Shown one piece after another: positions 11,955-21,755 of a stretch of 64,000 nt of DNA. Position 1 is the first letter of the stretch. Each line of letters begins with the position of its first letter. This stretch comes from Skeletonema tropicum. Taxonomy: Eukaryota > Bacillariophyta > Thalassiosirophyceae > Thalassiosirales > Thalassiosiraceae. The stretch covers positions 620,001-684,000 of the forward strand of contig CM074149.1 of NCBI GenBank assembly GCA_037178625.1, read 5' to 3'. A program made the translations under genes and the position numbers. The notes beneath the pieces are model-generated. The model was not told where the DNA came from. It did no database searches and worked only from the letters and a program-made list of their open reading frames with translations.

Positions 11955-13245
11955 AGTCGAGTCGTTGGCTTTCATTTATCTTTACATCGTCGCATCGGTG
12001 ACAACTAAGTAGTAGTAGTATGTTTACTGCACAACATACTGTTACTGTAACCAATCAGGAAGATTCCTTATTCAATGTTCACTAGCTTCCATAATGTAAC
12101 CAAGGGCGTGGGGCGCGCCCACAGGAGAGCCCGGAGTCGCAGAGTGTTAGAATTTTTGTTCAGTCGCGAGCAGGAAGGAGTACCTACATAGATCACCCTG
12201 TTCCAAGCAAAGAGATAGAAAATACAAAAAGTGCCCGTATAAGTATAATCCCGCCCACATAGGAAACCTTGTGGACCTCGTTGTAAGATCTGTCTTAGCT
12301 AGCTAGATTATTTTAGTATTAGTAGCTACTCTCTCTAGACGCGAGGGTCGGTAGAGAAGGATAACTAGAAGGGCCTGCTGGGCACGAGTTGATCGACGGA
12401 AGTGGATGACTAACGCTTGCAGGCGAGATTGAATTGTTGGAGGAAGTGGATCTTGGGTGCGGTCGGTGAGACAAAGGGTGACCGTAGATTTCTGGTGGGC
12501 GGGTTTGGATGGGGACCACGTGGGAGAATGTCATATGCGGAGTGGAGCTTTGGCTTTGGAGGGATTCGAGGTATGTACATCTTGGCAGCCTGAGGTCGAT
12601 TAGAGATTAGAGAGCTGTTGAATCGGTTTGTCACCAAAAGGAATCTGCGGCTGCGGTTGGGGCATATTGCCCAGATTTGTAGGAGTTTTGCGTCCGTGAA
12701 GAATTCGAACACCGTCTCATTCTCTCGGCATTGTTGGTGGTGGTGATATGCAGTATACAGGTTTGTCGCTACACAGTGCCGCGCGCGCCGCTGTTTTTAT
12801 CAGACAAAATGTCTTCACACTACAATACTACTTACACGCACGCACTCGCTCGCGCGCGGGATAGTGGGCGCTGTTGGTACTCTCTTGTGGGCGACGCTTT
12901 GGCCCCAACAACAGTGGATTATCGGGTATAAATCAGCTAAATATGCCCGTGAAATGACAACAAATACCCTATAATGACCCAAAATATCCTGTGAAACCAT
13001 TCCCCAACCAGACTAAGAAGTATGGTATGTTTAGGGCCGCCCTCTATCCCGCCCGGTACAATAGGCCTAATCATCCAAGCTTCATCTTCAATCTTCATCT
13101 TCAATAAGCCTTCCGTTGTCATTACATCATATCAGGAAGTAAGTATTGTATGTACAATACTTTAGAGCGAGAGACACACAAGTCTGTTAAATGTAAAATG
13201 GTCTATCGACACAAGAGGACATAAGACCGGCTAACACTCATCATA
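11955..13245. other. Intergenic stretch of the duplicated block (non-conserved middle)
   Basis: The first 100 bases resemble 53338-53430; the rest is not shared with the second copy. It has no supported gene. A GC-alternating tract lies at about 12778-12860. The final 50 bases before the next gene are shared with 54085-54132. Confidence 0.5.
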
Positions 13246-13842
13246 ATGCAAGGCAACGATGATACTATGGACGAGGGAGGCGGAAAGGATGATGGCGAAG
13301 GCGGAAAGAGGAAGAGGAATGAAAATGAAAAGGCAGCAGCAATAAAAAGAAGTGATGTCGCGGATGAGAGAGCAGCTGCTACTTTCGACGGAGAGGATAC
13401 TGCAACTACAACTATGCTTGTTCCCACCAAGATGCAAGATGGCGGAAGAGACGAACAAAATCAAGAGCAAGAGGACCACCAATCGCAACACCTAAGTCAA
13501 GGTCAAGGAGAAACTACCGCCTCTAACAGGCCCGACTTATTTCAACTCTACTCAGATACCAACACGCGAATGCTGTCGCTATTGGGGATAGAACAGACTG
13601 GAAATCCCAATGATGGCGAACAACAAGAGGTCTGGCGCCAGATCATTGGATTTCAAGGGATTGGAGAAGAACGGCGACGACGACGCAGCAGTGATAGTGG
13701 AGGACGAAGAACTAGGTTGTCAACAGAACTTCATTCTTCGGCATTCGAGAATTTATGGATTCAGCGTGGTGAGTTAGACGGGCCTCTACCTCTACAGGGA
13801 CAACCACCACGACAACAAGAGCAAGAGGATGATAGGCGTTGA
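13246..13842 (+). CDS. Uncharacterised 198-aa charged protein (copy 1)
   Basis: I do not recognise a family. The N-terminus is acidic then Lys/Arg-rich (KRKRNENEK, a possible nuclear localisation signal), the middle is Gln-rich, and a more ordered part reads FQLYSDTNTRMLSLLG then VWRQIIGFQGIGEE. An Arg run is followed by ELHSSAFENLWIQRGELDG and a Pro/Gln-rich tail. It is almost identical to the copy at 54133-54732, which differs by one Arg in the Arg run and one Arg/Pro change near the end. Such similarity with frame retention supports a real coding sequence. The start is the first ATG, and the upstream 50 bases are shared with copy 2. No intron is needed. Confidence 0.55.
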   Translation: MQGNDDTMDEGGGKDDGEGGKRKRNENEKAAAIKRSDVADERAAATFDGEDTATTTMLVPTKMQDGGRDEQNQEQEDHQSQHLSQGQGETTASNRPDLFQLYSDTNTRMLSLLGIEQTGNPNDGEQQEVWRQIIGFQGIGEERRRRRSSDSGGRRTRLSTELHSSAFENLWIQRGELDGPLPLQGQPPRQQEQEDDRR

Positions 13843-14268
13843 CGACCTGAATTAACAGTAACGTCCAGAGCCAGAGACATAGAGGTAGAGTTTATGTAAA
13901 GTTAAGGTCGAACACAAGTAAATAAGAAGTCACTCCGTGAAGCGCCCCCGGAGGGACGGTTGGCACGCCAAAGTAGTTTTGTTGGTACGTGTAAAACAGA
14001 GAAGTGAGAGCAAATAGGGAAGAAGGTCAAATGTAAGAGAGGATTGTAATTTGTCCAAGCATACAAGCATAGTAGTTCATGGTATACTTATGTATATGTA
14101 AAGTATGTATATTGATTATACTTTAGTGTTACAAGTTTTCATTATTTGATGTGAGGTCATTGTACCAGTTAAGAAGAAATTCACAGCCACCTTGGTAAGT
14201 CCTATCGATGTTTCGGTCGAATCGACGGTGTGTTTGATCTTGTCAGAGTTCGTTCAATTCGCCTCTGA
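13843..14268. other. Intergenic, 3' flank of copy 1
   Basis: The first 60 bases match the 3' flank of the second copy (54733-54800); the similarity then ends. The remainder has no supported feature and runs up to the Helitron-like 5' end. Confidence 0.5.
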
Positions 14269-14332
14269 TCTAAATAATGAGAGGAGCTAAGTCGTTCGGT
14301 CGGTCCGGGCCCTTTGGCGTGTCCTTTGGCCT

Positions 14333-14770
14333 TCACGGGCATTTTCGATCGACTCTTTCTTTGATTGGCTTGATTTGACCCCTTGCCCCCCCCGTTTTTA
14401 GAATTTTCGATTGACTCTTTCTTTGATTGGCTTAGATTTGATTGTTCAGGGGGGGACACCCCCCCTTGTTCCCCCGTTTTTAGAATTTTCGATTGACTCT
14501 TTCTTTGATTGGCTTAGATTTGATTGTTCAGGGGGGGACACCCCCCCTTGCCCCCCCGTTTTTAGAATTTTCGATTGACTCTTTCTTTGATTGGCTTAGA
14601 TTTGATTGTTCAGGGGGGACACCCCCCCCTTGCCCCCCCGTTTTTAGAATTTTCGATTGACTCTTTCTTTGATTGGCTTAGATTTGATTGTTCAGGGGGG
14701 GACACCCCCCCTTGCCCCCCCCGTTTTTAGAATTTTCGATTGACTCTTTCTTTGATTGGCTTAAATTTGA
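14333..14770 (+). repeat. 82-bp tandem repeat, about five copies, with G7/C7 hairpin
   Basis: The phase mark GTTTTTAGAATTTTCGATTG occurs at 14394, 14476, 14558, 14640 and 14723, spacing 82-83 bp. A first, diverged unit starts at 14333 inside the shared 5' end of the element. Each inner unit carries GGGGGGGACACCCCCCC, a perfect GC hairpin. Small length differences are confined to the G and C runs. Confidence 0.9.
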
Positions 14771-14774
14771 CGAG

Positions 14775-15112
14775 ATGCATGGAATAGGAAAGATGACACA
14801 TAAGGACGGGCGAGTATGCAAGGGTATTTGGGAGAACGGAAAGATTGTATATGAAGGAGAGTTGAACGAAAATGGGAAGCCACACGGAAGAGGCAAATGG
14901 ACCTACTCGGATTCGGTGAATGGAAGAGAGGAAAGAAGTGTGGTCAGTTTGAAAACATTTATATTGTCAGGGTCGAGGTCAGCGAGCAAGTCTACTACGA
15001 GAACGATGAAGTCAAATCGGACTCAAACGTGAAGCGTGAAGCACTGGATGCAGACACCGATAATGAAGATGCCCCACCGAGCAAGCGCCGTAACATTTGC
15101 GTTACTAGGTAA
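14775..15112 (+). pseudogene. MORN-repeat protein fragment, frameshifted
   Basis: From MHGIGKMTHKDGRVCKG the frame reads about two MORN units: the KGIWENGKIVYEGELN part, then NGKPHGRGKWTYSD. MORN repeats act as membrane or protein contact modules. Near 14910-14925 the reading must move to another frame to continue as GEWKRGKKCGQFENIY and end at TAA 15110-15112 (tail ending SKRRNICVTR). The 5' part is cut by the 82-bp array, which supplies an artificial upstream frame from 14688. It is a captured, broken gene piece inside the Helitron-like element. Confidence 0.65.
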
Positions 15113-15261
15113 GAAGATGAGGCAGAAAGGAAGAATGTGTTTTAAGTAATTCGGATTCATATGTGGATTCACAGAAAGAGAAAGTGAAGAATTATAAATC
15201 CCAAAAAAGGGCGCTCACCAATCATTGATTGGCAGTCTTTATTTATTTTAGTTTTTTAATA

Positions 15262-15693
15262 TTAGGCACGCTCTCCCCTTATACGACGAGCCAGCTGCAT
15301 ATCCTTTGGCATGATGGTCACACGCTTTGCATGTATTGCACACAAGTTTGTGTCCTCAAAGAGGCCAATGAGATAAGCCTCACTCGCCTCCTGCAATGCC
15401 AAAATGGCTGTGGACTGGAACCTGAGGTCTGATTTCATGTCCTGTGCAATCTCCCTGACCAATCTCTGGAAGGGTGCTTTTCGGAGAAGAAGATCAGTGG
15501 ACTTTTGGTAACGACGGATCTCACGGAGAGCAACTGTTCCCGGACGGTAACGGTGAGGTTTTCTGACCCCTGCGGCTGTAGGAGCAGATTTACGTGCGGC
15601 CTTTGTGGTGAGTTGTTTCCGTGGAGCCTTACCTCCAGTTGATTTTCGTGCTGTCTTCAATCGTTTCCACACGTTCACATTAAACCTCTTCAT
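15262..15693 (-). CDS. Histone H3 with replaced N-terminus
   Basis: Core histone of the nucleosome. From the [15 protein letters not shown] segment to the end (RRIRGERA) the whole H3 tail and histone fold is open, including EIRRYQKST and [14 protein letters not shown]. Compared with canonical H3 (numbering from memory of the family), K9, K14, K18, K23 and K27 are kept, position 36 is Arg, and residues 1-5 (ARTKQ, including K4) are absent. In their place are 14 residues, [14 protein letters not shown] counting into T6, encoded by sequence also present in the H3-free Helitron-like copy at 48892-48926. It is therefore a 5'-truncated, captured H3 fused to element sequence. An intron at this point (AG directly before T6) is possible, but no upstream exon is found within the element. 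Expression is unknown. Confidence 0.75.
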   Translation of the reverse strand: MKRFNVNVWKRLKTARKSTGGKAPRKQLTTKAARKSAPTAAGVRKPHRYRPGTVALREIRRYQKSTDLLLRKAPFQRLVREIAQDMKSDLRFQSTAILALQEASEAYLIGLFEDTNLCAIHAKRVTIMPKDMQLARRIRGERA

Positions 15694-15991
15694 AGATAAT
15701 CCCTCTCACATAAATCAATATTCTCCCAACCGTGTCTCAGTAATCACTACACAGCATTCGTAGAAGGCAATGTACAACCTTTATTACATAATTATTAAAG
15801 TGTTACATAACGTACTATTTGAATACTGCTATGTATATAAGTAGACACAATCAATATCGTAGTAGATAGCCGGTGCCTCCTCTCTTATTTAGAAAACCCG
15901 CGCAGCGGCTAGACGAGCGTCAGCGAGGCTAGTGTCTGATGACAGACACACCTCACGGCCTTCAACCTCTTTCCCGCCAGAAACTGTAAGT

Positions 15992-16014
15992 CAGTCACGG
16001 TTGCTCCGTGACTG
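15992..16014 (+). repeat. 9-bp perfect hairpin
   Basis: CAGTCACGG and CCGTGACTG are separated by TTGCT. It lies 60 bp beyond the Helitron-like 3' end and at the start of the next satellite. Confidence 0.7.
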
Positions 16015-16019
16015 AATTC

Positions 16020-16885
16020 TACTCTGCCTCCATCAAGTCGCATAGAGACTGCAGCATCGCCGCTACAAGTGTAGTCCTCATGAGCCCCATACATTTCCTT
16101 CTATACTATCGTTGCCAACTATAATGAACCACCAGCTGCGGCTCAGGCTCATATCCACGTCGCTACAGACATTGTAATGGTGAAAGACGGAGCTCGCTCT
16201 ACGCTCGATTGGCCTTCATCAAGTCGCATACGAGGCTGTAACATCGCCGCTACAAGTGTAGTCTTCATGAGCCCTATACATTTCCTTCTATACTATCGTT
16301 TCCAACCATAATGAACAACTAGCAGCGGCTCGGGCTCATATTCACGTCGCCGCACACATTGAGATGGTGAAAGAAGGAGCTGGCTCTACGCTCAATTGGC
16401 CTTCATCGAGTCGCATACGAGGCTGTAACATCTCCGCTACAAGTGTAGTCACCATGAGCCGTATCCATTTCCTTCTATACTATCGTTGCCAACCATAATG
16501 AACCACTAGCAGCGGCTCGGGCTCATATTCACGTCGCTACACACATAAATGTGTCGCAAACAGCTAGCTCTACGCTCAATTGGCCTTCATCAAGTCGCAT
16601 ACGAGACTGCAGCATCGCCGCTACAAGTGTAGTCACCATGAGCCGTGTGTATGTCCTTTCGTACTATTGTTGCCAACTATAATGAACCACTAGCAGCGGC
16701 TCAGGCTCATATTCACGTTGCTACACACATAAATGTGTCGCAAACAGCTAGCTCTACGCTCAATTGGCCTTCATCAAGTCGCATACGAGACTGTAACATC
16801 GTCGCTACAAGTGTAGTTACCATGAGCCGTGTATATATCCTTTCGTACTATCGTTGCCAACTAAAATGCACCACTAGTAGCGGAT
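16020..16885. repeat. Satellite 1: tandem repeat of 184-187 bp, five units
   Basis: The marker CATCAAGTCGCATA (one unit has CATCGAGTCG) lies at 16031, 16217, 16404, 16588 and 16772. Other conserved pieces are CGCTACAAGTGTAGT, ATGAGCC and CTAGCAGCGGCTC. The unit length is close to a nucleosome repeat. No open frame is conserved. Confidence 0.9.
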
Positions 16886-16919
16886 GTTGCTTGAATTGAC
16901 GATGCTAGACGCATAAAAT

Positions 16920-17690
16920 GGTGTCAAAATACTGAGCTAACACGTTGCCCAAATCGATCATTATAAGGTTGCTGTGTACACTACAGATGGCATATCCGAG
17001 GTTAGAGTTGATATGTTGTCTATATGCATGCATAGAAGAGGTTTGCTGACTAAAACGTTCACAAGCACGAGTACATCACACAATATAGTCAAAATATGTG
17101 TTTTGAAGAGGGCACTGGGCTTGACAAAGATTGAGTAGCATATTGATATACGAGCTACAGATGACATACCCGAGGTTGGAGTTGATATGTCATCCACATG
17201 GATGCATAGATGAGGCCTGATTATTAAAACCTCTTACATCACTGATATATCACACAATAGAATCACTCAATGTGTCCTGATGAGGCATTTTTTGATTTGG
17301 TCGTGACTGAGTAGCGTAGTGTCATACGAACTGCAGATGACATACCCGAGGTTGGAGTTGATATGTCGTCCACATGAATGCATAGAAGAGGTCTGGTGAC
17401 TTCAATCTGTAAAATCACGTGTGAATGCACAATAGAAGCACTAAATGTGTCCTGACAAGGGCATTAAAATGAGCCAAAATTGAGTAGTATAATGATTGTA
17501 CGGACTTTGTAAGATATGTGTTAGGTCTGAATTGCTATGTCGTCCACATTGATATGTAGAAGAAGTCTGAGCTCTTCAACTTGTTGAATCACAAATGCCT
17601 TGCATAATAATCTAACGCTATTGCATCCTGACGATCAGGTCTGATTTGATGAAGTTAACTTTGTGTTGAATTGTTGCGTCTGCAGTAGCT
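16920..17690. repeat. Satellite 2: diverged tandem repeat of about 175 bp, four units
   Basis: Units are marked by CTACAGATGACATACCCGAG or variants at 16981, 17155, 17331 and (weak) 17504, each followed by GTTGATATGTCGTCCACATG and GCATAGAAGAGGTCTG. It is unrelated by eye to satellite 1 but directly adjacent. Confidence 0.85.
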
Positions 17691-18339
17691 TAGAGACCCC
17701 AAACACACAACCTCCTCGCGTTAAACGAAATATAGACAGTTTCGCGCAGTTGCTTGATATGAATAAATGTTATCTCTCAGAAACAAAACTGCCACTTTAA
17801 ATGCGCTGCATTGTTGTCATATCTTGGAGCGGTAGAACCAGCCGATGGCAAAGTTTTTGTCACGTATATCCGCTGCCATTCAAACAGGACGTTCGCATTC
17901 CTTCAATCAACTTGAGCCAGCTCACACCTCATTACTTTTATATTCAATCATCAAATTGTTCCATTCATCTCTATTGATTTGTATCTTCTCCATCTTCTCA
18001 CGCTCAGTAGTAACTGGATTGACCGTGCAAGTGTATGATACCAGCCCAGTGCCGACAAGGAAAGCATACTAATCGTCCTTCCTAAAGAATCCAAGTCGAC
18101 GAGCGAGGCTGTACTCGTCTGCGCCTCCGTTGATGGTGTACCAACATGACTCTCCAATCGACAGGAACAACAAAAGTTCCAATAATAAGTTTCGCGCACG
18201 CATCATCGTTTCGTTGAGCTGCATTACTGAGTTCGCGTGACCTTTTTGTATGGGATGCCCGGCTGCACTTGATGAAGCTACTATGAGAAAAGGTCACGCA
18301 AAAGCAGTATGTTGAAGCAATGGCAATGGTTCTTACGGT
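17691..18339. other. Interval without supported gene
   Basis: Short open frames on both strands (for example 17845-18072 +) overlap one another and show no domain. The interval ends where satellite 3 starts. Confidence 0.4.
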
Positions 18340-18919
18340 CAATGATTGGTTGGCACGATGTGAGATCCCAAAAAGCGACCGCTGAGGAGGGTGCAATCCA
18401 GACAGTTGGCACGATGTGTAATCAATGATAATCACAGTTCGGGCGAAGCCCTCACAAAATACACTTCTCGTAATGCAGCGCCGTCAATGATTGGTTGGCA
18501 CGATGTAAGATCCCAAAAAGCGACCGCTGAGGAGGGTGCAATCCAGACAGTTGGCACGATGTGTAATCAATGATAATCACAGTTCGGGCGAAGCCCTCAC
18601 AAAATACACTTCTCGTAATGCAGCGCCGTCAATGATTGGTTGGCACGATGTAAGATCCCAAAAAGCGACCGCTGAGGAGGGTGTAATCCAGACAGTTGGC
18701 ACGACGTATAAACAGTATTACTCACAGTTCGGGCGAAGCCCTCACAAAATACACTTCTCGTAATGCAGCGCCGTCAATGATTGGTTGGCACGATGTAAGA
18801 TCCCAAAAAGCGACCGCTGAGGAGGGTGTAATCCAGACAGTTGGCACGACGTATAAACAGTATTACTCACAGTTCGGGCGAAGCCCTCACAAAATACACT
18901 TCTCGTAATGCAGCGCCGT
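18340..18919. repeat. Satellite 3: exact 145-bp tandem repeat, four units
   Basis: CAATGATTGG(TTGG) starts at 18340, 18485, 18630 and 18775, and a fifth partial begins at 18920: exact 145-bp spacing. Units 1-2 and 3-4 form pairs sharing small differences (TGTGTAATCAATGATAA versus CGTATAAACAGTATTAC). Within each unit TTGGCACGATGT (or ACGACGT) occurs twice. Overlapping small open frames here are by-products of the repeat. Confidence 0.95.
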
Positions 18920-18949
18920 CAATGATTGCTAGATGTAAGATTGTGAGCG

Positions 18950-19984
18950 ATATTGTAGCGAGTTCGTTCAAATAAATTTGCCTCCGACAAAGAGACACAC
19001 CTCTCTCAAAAGCAACTTCCAAACTTGCCGCCAACAAAACTATATCCCGCGCAGCTTGCGCGCAACCTCCCAACCATGGTAGGTAAGAGCAAAAGTACAT
19101 AAGTACAAGCTAACCATGACCTCTTTAGGGCATCAGATGGACTTTATCGACTATCCAACTATCGGGTCACGTGGTCAATGGTATGGAAAGCTTAAGTTTA
19201 AACTATTGCAACAATCCCCCGGGGATTCTAATTTATCTTGATTTTGTTCTTCCAGATGGGAGTCTTTCTGTCAATTTTGATCCAGGGTGTGGTAATAGCA
19301 TTAACCCCCATTAACCCTACATGCCCACACCCACGTGAAAAAGGGCCCCCTCCGGGGGCAAAAAACGCTAACTAAAAGTAGCCCTTTATCTAGTGAAGAT
19401 GGGCCGGTAGGTCTACTATACATAGGAATTAGTATACCCTCATGCGAACCCATCTTCAGCCAAATCAAGTCACGCATCAACCTTTTTGTCCACGGGCAGG
19501 AAAAGTGACCGTTGCTTCTTCACACTTTCTCACAACATTCACCAACCACAAACAGCCAATGACACAACCACCATGATGCCATTGTGGACTGCCTAGTAGT
19601 ACAAAATCGACACTGTGTCGTGCGCAACTTTTGATATATAAGCCGGAGAAGTCAATTTGTAGATCGCCTGCAAAAAAGTTGCGCACGAACGGACGATCTG
19701 TAGAAGAAACTAGCCATGCCCACGACGTAACGGAAATTGGTCGATGCATCTGATGTCGTCGACTAATGCCTCGGATAATCATCGTTGCCACCATTTACAA
19801 TGCCGCCACGACGCAACAATCGATACTGTATATCCATATGGAGGCGTTAGTGTCTTGGTAGCCGCTTCTTCGCCCGATTACATCGTCCTGAACGTCGGCT
19901 ACTTGGTGTCAACACATTTTCAATATTTTTTTACATCAACGCTACTGTGCAATAAAGAGGAGCAATAAACCATCTCCGAAGGCC
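18950..19984. other. Interval without supported gene
   Basis: No convincing gene is seen. It holds a GC hairpin at about 19345-19362 (GGCCCCCTCCGGGGGC) and a GCGC-AGCTT-GCGC hairpin near 19050. Short open frames on both strands have no recognisable features. Confidence 0.4.
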
Positions 19985-20460
19985 ACCATCTCTCTCCCTT
20001 GACTCTAATATGATTACAAACGACGGCTGGGCACTCTGGAGCAGAAGGAACGGCCATATGATGTCGCCTACACGGTTCAAAAAATACATAATAATTCGTT
20101 TCCGTCGAACACAACAATATCAACTGACAAATAATGCAAACAGCATAGATATCGATCAAACAAACATCAATATATCATTATTATGATAGTATACATCCAT
20201 GGGAGTAATAGTGATAGTGAATATTGTGTGTAACATCATATTTATCAAGTATTACATTTGTAATAATTTACATAAAATACCAAGAAATAATAACATAGTA
20301 TATCTGATATTAAACTCTAATTTGATGCATCACCAACACATAGAAGTCTTATATTGCAATTATATGATCGTGTGGTACAACGAAAACCACTCATCTGCTG
20401 TTATTGGCTCTTTACAAAGTTGATTATTACATACACTCTGGGAATGAAAATAGATTGCCT
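19960..20460 (+). repeat. Dispersed repeat, copy 1 (relative of 62585-63070)
   Basis: About 480 bp is alignable by eye with the inner part of the transposon at 60772-63348. Shared blocks include GTCGCCTACACGGT, ATTCGTTTCCGTCGAACA, GATATCGATCAAACA and ATTTATCAAGTATTAC. It is probably a fragment of the same transposon family. A 56-58 codon open frame starting ATGATT (20007) is kept in both copies. Confidence 0.65.
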
Positions 20461-21747
20461 CTCACTCATAAAATGTGCTTGATCGTGTACTAGATGACGT
20501 TTATGAACACTCCAAGTATCAAAAGACGCCCCTCATATTACATATATCGATTGGAAGCAAGGAATGCCTCTCCTTAGGCGTATATCACCATGTAAACGTC
20601 CATGGGAGGGGTGAAGGGAGGTAAAAGTTGCACATTTTATGCCGCAGATGGCGACGTTATTTTCTTCATTTTCGATGAATCAACTGAGTATTGCCGTCGA
20701 TGACGCTTAGATGATGATATATACTATCGGATAATTCAAGTATAATAGGTGTATTTACTAGTTGTGCATAACTGTGGCCATAGGAGTGGAGGACATCATG
20801 GTGAGGGTGTAAAAGATGAGATTCGGAGTTTAAATTTTGAGTGGTGCCGGTTAGCGAAGGCCTCAGAACGAAGGAATCGAACCCCCTAGCTACGGCCAAA
20901 ACAGCGATTTGAACGTAGGAATAGTAGGACGAATTACTTGTGTTCGACCTTAAGTCCATTCTTATTTCCATAAAAGATTTCAACAGGTTCAGTCACAACT
21001 GCTTCAGCAGCGAGCATCTGCATGTAGTCAGCTAACGGCAGCGGAATTCGCCGCAACCTACTTAGAGGCTTAATGTCCATCTCTCAACCTGCAAGATATT
21101 CCCGTGAGATTTACACAGGAGCATCACAACTGCTTGAGCAGCATCTGTATGTAGGAGCTGCAGTGAATTCGCCGGCCTCTTGTTACCCCTAGGTGGCCAT
21201 CTTCGCGGCCCCCCGGGGAGTCTAAAAATTTTGGCTAGTCTGCTCTATATAGAGGGGGGTCTGACTTTCGGAATAGTCACATACTAATTCCCTAGTAGCT
21301 ACTAGTAGAAACAAGGAGGGGGGTCTAAAAATTCCTTGATTTGTGATTTGGAGGGGGGGTCTAAGCTGACCAGGGGGGTTTAGTTCGCGTTACTTCAGTT
21401 ACTTCCCTGTACAATAAATAGAAGAAAGCACCCAAAAAATCTGGGATGGTAGATGATGTTATCGCATCTATCGTAATATTTGTAGCCGATGCGATGCCTT
21501 GTTTACTCCTTACTTTGCCCTTGCTATCTCAATTCTCAATAGTACAGCATGCTCCACTAAGCTTTTGTGCCTAAACTAAACTTTGGGCATTCCGGTGCAA
21601 TAGAGGGACTTGTTTTTCTGCACCAGAAATACAAATCCCTACTCTATCACCGGAATAGCTAGAATAAAGTTTGCCTAAAAAATGAGCAGGATGCACATGC
21701 TATTATTTGAGATTTTTGGACGTGGAGCAGTGAAGGCCAAAGTGAAT
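20461..21747. other. Interval with short local duplications, no gene
   Basis: It holds a small direct duplication (CACAACTGCTT(C/G)AGCAGC, CATCTG(C/T)ATGTAG and GAATTCGCCG at 20996-21050 and 21124-21175) and a G-run phrase GGGGGGTCTAA repeated between 21250 and 21370. No supported coding sequence is seen. Confidence 0.45.
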
Positions 21748-21755
21748 ACAATGTT

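Larger units (their letters stand above)
14269..15932 (+). mobile_element. Helitron-like element 1 (1664 bp) with gene cargo
   Basis: It starts TCTAAATAATGAGAGGAG directly after an A (14268) and ends GCGTCAGCGAGGCTAG directly before a T (15933). This fits the Helitron signature: 5' TC, 3' CTRR, insertion between A and T, no target duplication. A small CCGC-GCA-GCGG hairpin lies about 20 bases before the CTAG end. Both ends recur at 48737-49167 with different flanks, which fixes the boundaries. Inside are an 82-bp tandem array, a MORN gene fragment and a histone H3. No Rep/helicase is present, so it is non-autonomous. Gene-fragment capture is typical of Helitrons. Confidence 0.65.

Noticed and set aside
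11283..12054. Long frames across the N run
   Set aside because: Their length comes from unknown bases; only the RAP reading on the plus strand is supported by the duplicate.
14202..14896. Minus-strand frames in the 82-bp array
   Set aside because: The repeat happens to lack stops in one frame; the repeated NLSQSKKESIENSKN peptide is a by-product of the array.
15933..16885. Satellite 1 as part of the Helitron-like element
   Set aside because: The second copy of the element ends at the same CTAG without any satellite following, so the satellite is outside.
18391..18908. Repeated plus-strand frames in the 145-bp array
   Set aside because: Identical peptide units mirror the DNA repeat, with ends varying by unit; no sign of selection.
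18340..18920. CRISPR-like array
   Set aside because: Units are near-identical over all 145 bp with no unique spacers, in a eukaryotic genome.
20860..20935. tRNA-like GGGGGTTCGATTCC segment on the minus strand
   Set aside because: The T-arm-like phrase has no matching acceptor, D or anticodon arms at tRNA spacing.
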